Below are positions 24,847 to 31,932 of a stretch of DNA of 64,000 bases, piece after piece. Positions within the stretch are counted from its first letter, which is position 1; the number at the start of each line of letters is the position of its first letter. The position numbers were made by a program, and so were the translations under genes. Under the pieces are notes generated by a model, which had not been told where the DNA came from, made no database searches, and was given only the letters and a program-made list of their open reading frames with translations. Location of the stretch: positions 558,001 through 622,000 of the forward strand of contig CAVPMN010000020.1 in the NCBI GenBank assembly GCA_963706425.1, read 5' to 3'. This stretch comes from CAVPMN01 sp963706425. GTDB taxonomy: Bacteria > Actinomycetota > Acidimicrobiia > Acidimicrobiales > Acidimicrobilacustridaceae.

Positions 24847-27428
24847 GTGATCCGGACGCCCGACCAACGCCTCAGGGTCTTCGTCAGCTCGACCCTGCAA
24901 GAGCTGGCGGACGAACGCGTCGCGGCACAGGATGCGATCACGTCACTGCGCCTCGTACCCGTGCTCTTCGAGTTGGGCGCGCGCCCGCACCCCCCGCGCG
25001 ATCTCTACCGTGCCTATCTCGAGCAGAGTCACGTGTTCGTCGGGCTCTACTGGCAGCGCTACGGCTGGGTGGCGCCCGACATGGACATCTCGGGGCTCGA
25101 GGACGAGGCCGTCCTCGCCGCCGAGCATCCGAAATTGGTCTACATCAAGGTGCCCGCACCCGACCGTGAGCCCCGTCTCACCGCGCTGATCGACCGCATC
25201 CGTGACGAGAACACCACGTCGTACCGACAGTTCTCCAACCATCACGAGCTTCGCGAGCTGATCGAGAACGACCTCGCCATCCTCCTGAGCGAGCGCTTCG
25301 AGGCCGTCGAGCACGACGGCGGACCGGCGGCCACGATCCGTCCGCCACTCGTCGAGTCGCTGCCGAGTGCACCATCGTCGATCATCGGCCGCGAGCTCGA
25401 GCTCGCCACCATCGACGAGCTGATCCAACGACGCGACACCCGACTGGTCACCATCACCGGACCGGGAGGCAGCGGCAAGACGCGGCTGAGCGTCGAGCTC
25501 GCCGGACATCTTCGCGACCAGCTCGGTTGGAAGGTCTGCTTCGTCGATCTCACCGGGGTGCGCTCGTCGTCACTCGTCCTGCCCACCATCGCCCGCGCGC
25601 TCGGTATCCGCGAGCTCGGCGAAAGCCCGTTGATCGATGCGATCGCCTCGGTCATGCAGGACCGGGCGGCGCTGTTGGTCGTCGACAACTTCGAGCACGT
25701 CATCGACGCGGCTGGCGACCTGAGCGACATCTTGGCGGTGACGGCGAATGTGAAGATGCTCGTCACCAGTCGCCAGCCGCTTCGACTGCGATGGGAGCAG
25801 GAATACCCGCTCTTCCCGCTCGCCGTGCCCGACCCTGACGGCCCGGCCAGCCTCGACGCCGTCGGCGCATCTCCGTCGGTCGAGCTGCTCCTCGAGCGGG
25901 CCCGACGCGTGCAGCCGAGCCTGGCGCTGACGAACGAGAACGTCGACGCCATCGCCGGCATCGCCCGGCAGCTCGAAGGGCTGCCGCTGGCGATCGAGCT
26001 CGCAGCCGCTCGCCTGCGCGTGCTCTCGCCCGCCGATCTCCTGGCCAGGCTCGAACATCGGCTCGACGCCCTCGCCGGCACCTCGCCCGACATGCCCGAT
26101 CGCCACCGCACCCTGCGCGAGGCGATCTCGTGGAGCCACGGACTGCTCTCCGACGACGAGCAGAAGCTGTTCCGTCGTCTCGGCGTGTTCGTGGGCGGCG
26201 CGGGCCTCGAAGCCGTGGAAGCGGTCTGCTCGGGCGATGACATCGACTCGGTGCTGGTGCTCGATCTGCTGTCGAGCCTGGTCGACAAGTCACTCGTGGT
26301 CAGCGGCGGCGACTTGGGCTTGGGCCAGACCCGCTTCTTCATGCTCGAGACGATCCGCGAGTTCGCCGTGGAGCAGCTGGTGGCCGCCGGCGAAGCCGAC
26401 ATCACGTGGGATCGTCACCTGGCGTTCCACGTCCAGCTAGCCGAGCAGGCCTTCGATGGCTTCTGGAGCTCCAACATGCAGCGCTGGCTCGACATCGTGG
26501 GCCGTGAGCTCGACAACCTGCGCACGGCGCTCGACCATGCGGCCGGTGTGGGTGACCCCATACTGGGTCTGCGCATCGGCTACTCGCTCTGGCCCTTCTG
26601 GGACGTGCGCGGCCACTACCGCGAGGGCGAGCAACGACTGCGCCAACTTCTCGCGGAGGCACCGACGGAGGCCTCCCTCGCGCGGGGCAGGCACTGAGCG
26701 CACTCGCCTGGCTCGTCGCCCTCACCGGCGACTTCGAGCAGGGGATGAGGCTGATGGACGAGGGCCTGCCGATGGTGCGGGCCCACGGCACCAAGCTGCA
26801 GCTGGCGCGAGCGCTGTCCGAACAGGGCAACGTGGCGTTCAGCCTGGGCCGGGCCGAGGCCGCAGGGCAGATTTTCGGCGAGAGCCTCGAGCTCGCCCGT
26901 GAGTTGGGCGACACCTTCCTCACCGGCTTCGGCATCTTCGGGTTGGCCTACACCGCGTTCCTCGAAGGCGATGTCACGGAGATGGAGGCGCGGCTGCACG
27001 AATCGCTCTCGCTCACCCGCATCGTCTACCAGCCCTGGGGCATCGCCTGGGCCCAGATCAGCCTCGGCCTGGTGGCGATCCTCAACGGCGACATCACGGC
27101 CGCCATCCCGCGGATCACCGAGAGCCTCGAGTTGCGATGGGCCATTCGCGACGTGCGCGGCCTGCCCGAGAGCCTGCAGTTGTTGGCCACCGTGTCGAGC
27201 GCCAACGGCGACATGGAGTGGGCGGCACGCCTGCACGGGGCAGCCGAGCTCCAACGGGAGGCGAACGGGCTGACGGTCCTTCCGTTCCTCCGCCCGCTGC
27301 ACGACGAGAGCGTGGCCCGACTTCGCGACGCGCTGGGTCAGGAACAGCTCGACGAGCTGTGGGCAGAGGGGCGCTCGACTCCTCTCGAGAAGATCGTCAC
27401 CGAGGCCCTCGGCCGCCGGCTCGACTGA
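24847..27428 (+). CDS. DUF4062-STAND NTPase-TPR protein, one frameshift
   Basis: A protein of about 860 residues once a single base is restored in GGGG at 26684-26687. Without it, the first frame stops at 26697 (ARGRH) and the second frame continues ALSALAWLVALTGDFEQGM on to 27428. Order: DUF4062 domain (10-95) with VFVSSTLQELADER; a NB-ARC type STAND ATPase with Walker A GPGGSGKT (205-212), Walker B ALLVVDNFEHV and the sensor LVTSRQPLRLR; GLPLAIELAAARLRVLSP; the winged-helix part FRRLGVFVGGAGLEAVEAV; then TPR-like repeats (ARALSEQGNVAFSLGRAEAA and similar) with a LuxR/AfsR-regulator type tail but no visible DNA-binding domain. DUF4062 is linked to STAND and NLR-like signalling proteins. GTG start; neighbours do not reveal a partner. 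Confidence 0.85.
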
Positions 27429-27446
27429 GAGGCAAACCCGGTACTC

Positions 27447-27540
27447 CTGAGTGGCAGGTCGGCCTGAGCGGCAGGTCGGCCTGAGTGGCAGGTCGGCCTG
27501 AGTGGCAGGTCGGCCTGAGTGGCAGGTCAGCCTGAGCGGG
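27447..27540 (+). repeat. 17-bp tandem repeat, five units plus a partial
   Basis: Unit CTGAGTGGCAGGTCGGC repeats at 27447, 27464, 27481, 27498 and 27515, then CTGAGCGGG at 27532. Units differ by single T/C or G/A changes. The period is not a multiple of three, so it is not coding. It fills most of the 182-base gap between the DUF4062 gene and the next secreted-protein gene; the rest of the gap shows nothing distinct. Confidence 0.9.
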
Positions 27541-27610
27541 TGCAGACTGACCCAGGGGCCGGCCGGCGGATCACCGCTGGACGAAATCGCGACCAACGAT
27601 GGGCGAGGAC

Positions 27611-29092
27611 ATGAACCAGCGGACCCTCAAGCGCGGGAGCTCGGCCAAGGCTCGCGGTGTTGCACCTTCTGGCGGCGACGCTGCTCTTGGCGACGGGGAC
27701 CGCCGTGGTCACCGCAACACCGGTGGGCGCAGCGATCACCTACGTCGTGAACTCGACCGGCACGGAGGGCGACGCAAACCTCGCGGACGGTTCGTGTCGA
27801 ACGGCCGTGAACTCCTGCACACTCCGGGCAGCCCTAGCCCAGGATGCAGCCGACGGAACCGCGACTCGAATCGAGTTCAACATCCCTGGATCGGGTCCGT
27901 TCCAGATCCCCCTATCGGCGGGCACCTACGCCGTGAACGACCCGCTCGGCGGCACAGTGATCGACGGCTACACCCAGCCGGGTGCGGCACCCAACAGCGA
28001 TCCGCTGATTTCGAATGCGATCGTCAAGATTCAGATCGTCGGCTCGGGCAACGCTGGCCCCAACGCCTTCGACGTCACCTCGGCGAACAACACCATCCGC
28101 GGCCTTGCCATCCGAAACGCCCGGACTGCGATTCGGCTCGCCGGACCTGCGGCATCCGGAAACCGCATCGTCGGCAACTTCATCGGGACCGACCCGGCGG
28201 GCACCTTCCGCCAGACCGTGTACGACACGTTGGCCATCGGGCGTGCTGCTCGTCGATCGGGCTTCGAACAACCAGATCGGCTCACCCACCCCAGCCGATC
28301 GAAACGTCATCAGCGGCAACGGAGGTCGTGGCGTGGCGCTGTTCGACCTCGACACGAACGACAACGTCATCCGCAACAACCTCGTGGGCCTCAACCCCTC
28401 GGGCACCGCCGCGTTGGCCAACCGCGGGTCACGGCATCGACATCAACACCGGCGCCAAGCGCACCCTCGGGACGGTCAACCAGAACGATGGCGGCGACAG
28501 CGACAGCGGTCCGAACACGATGCTCAACTGGCCCTCGGTCACCACGGTCAGCGCCACCTCGGTGGCCGGGACCGCCTGCGCCGGCTGCCGCGTGGAGGTC
28601 TACGTCGCCGACTCCACCTCCATCGATCCGACATCCATCAACTCCTACGGCGAGGGCCGCGTCTTGCTGGGCAGCGCCACGGCGAGCACCACGGGTTCGT
28701 TCACCGCGTCGATCCCCTCCAGCCTGACCAGCCGGACGATCACATTGTTGGCGCTCACCTCGGACGGCAACACCTCGGAGTTCTCACGCAACATCACCGT
28801 GCCCGGTTCGGGCGGGGTGAGTCCGAATCAGCCGCCCACCGCCGCGTTCTCGGTGGCCTGCAACCGGCTGTCGTGCTCCTTCGATGCCTCGAACTCGTCC
28901 GACGTCGACGGCACGATCACCTCGTACACCTGGAGCTTCGGCGACGGGACGGTGGGCACGGGCCGCACGGTGAGCCACACGTTCCCCGCATCCGGCACCT
29001 ACCAGGTGACCCTCACCGCCACGGACGACAAGGGCGCCACCGCCAGCGCGACGCGCGGAGTGAAGGTGAGCGCCAAGCGGGCCTCGCGGTAA
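27611..29092 (+). CDS. Secreted parallel-beta-helix protein with PKD domain, frameshifted
   Basis: One secreted protein of about 490 residues split over three frames. ATG 27611 has the site GGGCGAGGA; MNQRTLKRGSSAKARG then joins, by one base near 27656, LHLLAATLLLATGTAVV, together a good signal peptide. The next part reads ITYVVNSTGTEGDANLADG and repeats like NTIRGLAIRNARTAIRL and GNRIVGNFIGTDPAG, a beta-helix as in CSLREA-domain proteins. Extra G bases in GGG at 28239-28241 and 28426-28428 shift frames; after correction it continues VLLVDRASNNQIGSP, GHGIDINTGAKRTLG, and ends in a PKD domain (PPTAAFSVACNRLSCSFDAS, YTWSFGDGTVGTG, GTYQVTLTATDDKGATAS). It is probably a surface or adhesion protein. 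All breaks are in G runs. Confidence 0.8.
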   Translation: MNQRTLKRGSSAKARGVAPSGGDAALGDGDRRGHRNTGGRSDHLRRELDRHGGRRKPRGRFVSNGRELLHTPGSPSPGCSRRNRDSNRVQHPWIGSVPDPPIGGHLRRERPARRHSDRRLHPAGCGTQQRSADFECDRQDSDRRLGQRWPQRLRRHLGEQHHPRPCHPKRPDCDSARRTCGIRKPHRRQLHRDRPGGHLPPDRVRHVGHRACCSSIGLRTTRSAHPPQPIETSSAATEVVAWRCSTSTRTTTSSATTSWASTPRAPPRWPTAGHGIDINTGAKRTLGTVNQNDGGDSDSGPNTMLNWPSVTTVSATSVAGTACAGCRVEVYVADSTSIDPTSINSYGEGRVLLGSATASTTGSFTASIPSSLTSRTITLLALTSDGNTSEFSRNITVPGSGGVSPNQPPTAAFSVACNRLSCSFDASNSSDVDGTITSYTWSFGDGTVGTGRTVSHTFPASGTYQVTLTATDDKGATASATRGVKVSAKRASR

Positions 29093-29110
29093 CGCAGAGA
29101 TGAGGAGGGT

Positions 29111-29131
29111 CTCACGTGCATCTCACGTGAG
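29111..29131. promoter_or_regulatory. CTCACGTG direct and inverted repeat upstream of a secreted-protein gene
   Basis: CTCACGTG occurs at 29111-29118 and again at 29122-29129, where it extends to the perfect palindrome CTCACGTGAG (29122-29131). It lies about 84 bases before the ATG at 29215, in a 122-base gap. It may be a regulator-binding site; no regulator is assigned. Confidence 0.4.
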
Positions 29132-29214
29132 GGCGCACACAGCAGCGCTCTAGTACCCCCGACGACACGAGGTCGTCATCGGTACAACCCACATCACAAG
29201 GAGCGCTCCTCATC

Positions 29215-29736
29215 ATGCGACATCGTCTCGCCCTACTCGCCGCCAGTGCCGCCATCGCCGTCACAGGGATCGTGGCCGTCCCTGGAGTGGCCCACGCCGA
29301 AGAACGGGTCTGCCGCGGCACGCTCGGTGCCGTCACCGTCGACAACCTCCGGGTGCCCGATCGGGCCACCTGCACCCTCAACGGCACCCGGGTGAAGGGC
29401 ACGGTCAAGGTGGAGTCCGGGGCGACCCTCCGGGCCAACAACATCAACGTCGTCGGCAACGTGCAGGCCGAGGATCACCGCCTCGTCATCGTGCGGACCT
29501 CCCAGGTCGGCGGATCGATCCAACTCGTGCAGGGCGGAGCGACCGGCATCCAGAGCGCCGCACTGACCGGCAATCGGGTCAGCGGCGACGTGCAGCTGTT
29601 CGAGAACCTCGGTCCGCAGGTGGTCTCCAACAACCGCATCGACGGCAACCTGCAGTGCAAGGCCAACCAGCCGGCCCCGAAGGGCACCGGCAACATCGTC
29701 GACGGCAACCGCGAGGACCAGTGCCGCAAGCTGTGA
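29215..29736 (+). CDS. Secreted beta-solenoid-like protein
   Basis: This 173-residue protein starts with AAGGAG well placed upstream and a clear signal peptide (ALLAASAAIAVTGIVAVPGVAHA, cleavage after AHA, about residue 28). The mature part is Val, Asn and Gly-rich with a repeating pattern: TVDNLRVPDRATCTLNGTRV, GTVKVESGATLRANNINVVG, GGSIQLVQGG, SGDVQLFENLGPQVVSNNRI, like right-handed beta-solenoids seen in actinobacterial secreted proteins. Cysteines at VCRGT, ATCTL, LQCKA and DQCRKL could pair. It follows another beta-helix protein and may share its role at the cell surface. Function unknown. Confidence 0.8.
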   Translation: MRHRLALLAASAAIAVTGIVAVPGVAHAEERVCRGTLGAVTVDNLRVPDRATCTLNGTRVKGTVKVESGATLRANNINVVGNVQAEDHRLVIVRTSQVGGSIQLVQGGATGIQSAALTGNRVSGDVQLFENLGPQVVSNNRIDGNLQCKANQPAPKGTGNIVDGNREDQCRKL

Positions 29737-29824
29737 CCGTCATGGAGCGCTGGGGCACTCACTCTCCGTGGGTGTCCCAGCGCTTCACGCGATCTCGGGT
29801 GGCGAACGACTTGTGGAGTGACGG

Positions 29825-30838
29825 ATGACCGGCAAATCTCTGCGCATGTCCGGCCGACCCGAACCTGCCCGTCGGATCCGATGGGCCGTCGCCGGCGGGG
29901 CTCTGGTGGTGCTGGCGGTGACCGGATGCCTCGTCGGTGCCCGGGCCCGGGGGTGGCCCCGCCACCACCACGCACGCACCACCACCACCACCACGCCCGG
30001 GGCACCTGCCCTGCTGAGCCGGGTCTGTGCCGGTAGCGCCAGCGTCGTCAGTGCCGGCACCGTCGAGCACCCTCAGGTCGACGAGGCGTCAGGCCTGTCC
30101 GCTGGTGTGCGCAACCCCGACGTGTGGTGGGTGCACAACGACAGCGGTGACGCACCGCGGTTGTTCGCCCTCGACCAGGTCGGCGAGCAGGTGGCCACCG
30201 TCAACCTGTCGGGAGCCGACGCGGTCGACTGGGAGGACATGGCCGTCGGCCCAGCGGCCCAAGGCTCGGGTGGAACCATCTACGTGGGCGACATCGGCGA
30301 CAACGCGCAGGTCCGCCCGTCGGTGCAGGTCTATCGCCTCACGGAACCGGAGCTCACCACCGGTGGCCCACCCAGCACGCTCACTGTCAACGCCGAACGC
30401 CTCACGCTCACCTACCCCGACGGCGCCCATGACGCCGAGGCCCTGCTCGTCGACCCGGTCCGCGGCGATCTGGTGGTACTCACGAAGGACTGGACGATGC
30501 AGGGGCGCGCTGGCGTCTACCGGGCGCCGGCCGGTCTGGCCGCCGGCTCCACCACGGTGTTGCAGAAGATGACCACGCTCAAGCTCCCGGCGGGGGCGCT
30601 CGTGACCGCTGCCGACATCAGCCCCGACGGCAGCGTGGTGGCGGTGCGCACCTACGGGGCCGTCACGCTCTTCCCCCGGCCTGCGGGCAAGGCCCTTTGG
30701 GCCGCGTTCAACCAGCCGTCGTGCGGCGGCCCGGCCGTCAGCGAGCCGCAGGGTGAGAGCATCGGCTTCGCAACGGACGGCAGCTCTTACACCACGGTCA
30801 GCGAAGGCGTGCAGCCCGACCTCAACGAAGCTCGCTGA
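29825..30838 (+). CDS. Membrane-anchored or lipoprotein beta-propeller-like protein
   Basis: This 337-residue protein has an N-terminal signal-anchor with a lipobox-like VTGC (about residues 33-36), then a His/Thr run (RHHHARTTTTTTPGAP) from a CAC-rich tract. The mature part looks like a six-bladed propeller: DEASGLSAGVRNPDVWWVHN, RLFALDQVGEQVATVNLSG, DWEDMAVGP, GTIYVGDIGDNAQVRPSVQ, VYRLTEPEL, DAEALLVDPVRGDLVVLTKD and ADISPDGSVVAVRTYGAVTL are its blade-like strands, as in esterase/strictosidine-like families. Site GGAG 6 bases before ATG. Function unknown; it is the third exported protein in a row. Confidence 0.8.
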   Translation: MTGKSLRMSGRPEPARRIRWAVAGGALVVLAVTGCLVGARARGWPRHHHARTTTTTTPGAPALLSRVCAGSASVVSAGTVEHPQVDEASGLSAGVRNPDVWWVHNDSGDAPRLFALDQVGEQVATVNLSGADAVDWEDMAVGPAAQGSGGTIYVGDIGDNAQVRPSVQVYRLTEPELTTGGPPSTLTVNAERLTLTYPDGAHDAEALLVDPVRGDLVVLTKDWTMQGRAGVYRAPAGLAAGSTTVLQKMTTLKLPAGALVTAADISPDGSVVAVRTYGAVTLFPRPAGKALWAAFNQPSCGGPAVSEPQGESIGFATDGSSYTTVSEGVQPDLNEAR

Positions 30839-30956
30839 GGCCTGGCTCGACGGCAACCGGTAGCGTTGCCCGATCCGCCGCCTGCTCGCTCGCCTCATCC
30901 TCGCCATCGCCCGCTACCGACTGATCAACCGGCCGCCGCCCGACATCCCGGTCTAC

Positions 30957-31475
30957 GTGCTCGTGGCCGCGCCACACACCTCGAACTGGGACTTCTTCCT
31001 CATGCTGGCGATGGCCTGGCAGAGCGGCCTGTCGCTCAGATGGCTCGGCAAGAAAGAGATGTTCGTCGGGCCGATGGCGCCGCTGTTCCGGGCGCTCGGC
31101 GGCGTCGCGGTCGACCGCGAGCGCCCGGGGTCACTGGTCGACGACCTGGTGGCCCACGCGGGGACGGCCACCTCGCTCGCGCTCGTCATCCCTGCCGAGG
31201 GCACCCGGGCCAAGCGCGAGTACTGGAAGTCGGGCTTCTATCGGATCGCGACGGACGCCCGCATCCCGATCGTGCTGTCGGCCCTCGACGGCCCGTCGAG
31301 AACAGGTGGGTACGGTCCGGTGATCCACCCATCCGGCGACGTCAGCGCCGACATGGATCTCGTGCGGGCGTTCTATGCCGACAAGGCCGGGGTGAAGCCC
31401 AAGTACAAGACGACCCCCCGGCTGCGCGAAGAGGACTCGCCCGCCCTCACGGGCGACGCCACCGCCGCCTCCTGA
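30957..31475 (+). CDS. 1-acyl-sn-glycerol-3-phosphate acyltransferase (PlsC-like), N-terminus unclear
   Basis: A small lysophosphatidate-type acyltransferase. The catalytic H-x4-D motif is in APHTSNWDFFLM (His then Asp), the second motif FRALGGVAVDRERPG matches the Gly/Arg block, and VIPAEGTRAKREYWKSGFY contains the EGTR block. Such enzymes add an acyl chain to lysophospholipid. From GTG 30957 the protein has 172 residues; the in-frame sequence before it (from about 30873, reading IRRLLARLILAIARYRLIN) looks like the normal N-terminal helix of the family, but no ATG, GTG or TTG lies between it and a TAG at 30861. A lost start codon or a small indel is likely. Close follower of the propeller gene. 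Confidence 0.8.
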   Translation: MLVAAPHTSNWDFFLMLAMAWQSGLSLRWLGKKEMFVGPMAPLFRALGGVAVDRERPGSLVDDLVAHAGTATSLALVIPAEGTRAKREYWKSGFYRIATDARIPIVLSALDGPSRTGGYGPVIHPSGDVSADMDLVRAFYADKAGVKPKYKTTPRLREEDSPALTGDATAAS

Positions 31476-31514
31476 CGGCCGTCGGCGAGTGATCGATGAT
31501 CGCCCCGCCGACCT

Positions 31515-31832
31515 TCAGCCGGTATAGGAGGGCTGGGCCGGTGCCGCCTGCGGCGCCTGGGTCTGATCCGGAGCCGATTGGGTGTCAGGGGATGCGGCGC
31601 CTGCACCTGTCGGATCCTGGGCAGCCATCCACGCGCAGATCGGCGGGTCATCCGGCCATCCGCACCAGACGCCAGAGCAGGTATTGGCGCTCTCGTCCCA
31701 TTGTCCACCGGCCTGCTCACACATGGTCTGGGGATCTCCATCCCCACCGTCCTGGGCCAGCGCCACGCCGCCGAAGACAAGGCCAAGGGATGCCAGGGCC
31801 ACCACCGCCACCGTCGATCGAAGTCTGCGCAC
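31515..31832 (-). CDS. Small secreted cysteine-containing protein
   Basis: This 105-residue product has a good signal peptide (TVAVVALASLGLVFGGVALA, cleavage near ALA-QD, residue 26-27). The mature part is acidic, then holds four cysteines in 30 residues: TMCEQ, NTCSGV, VWCGWP and PICAWM, likely two disulfides, with a Pro/Gln/Thr-rich tail. No family is recognised. It converges with the acyltransferase gene. Confidence 0.72.
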   Translation of the reverse strand: MRRLRSTVAVVALASLGLVFGGVALAQDGGDGDPQTMCEQAGGQWDESANTCSGVWCGWPDDPPICAWMAAQDPTGAGAASPDTQSAPDQTQAPQAAPAQPSYTG

Positions 31833-31932
31833 GAGAACACCTCCGCTCGTCTGCCTGTCGTTGTTCGAAACGATGGGCCTTCACGGTCGCGGTTCGGTCG
31901 CGAGGCGGTTGCGCCGATGCCACCACCGGCGT

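Noticed and set aside
24847..27428. STAND protein read as two separate genes (24847-26697 and 26745-27428)
   Set aside because: TPR-like sequence continues across the break with one added G in GGGG, and the second piece has no ribosome site.
27447..27540. Tandem repeat considered as a CRISPR array
   Set aside because: Units are contiguous with no unique spacers, and no cas gene is present.
29955..30000. CAC-rich tract considered as a phase-variable repeat
   Set aside because: Units are in triplets, so changes in number would not shift the frame, and the tract is imperfect.
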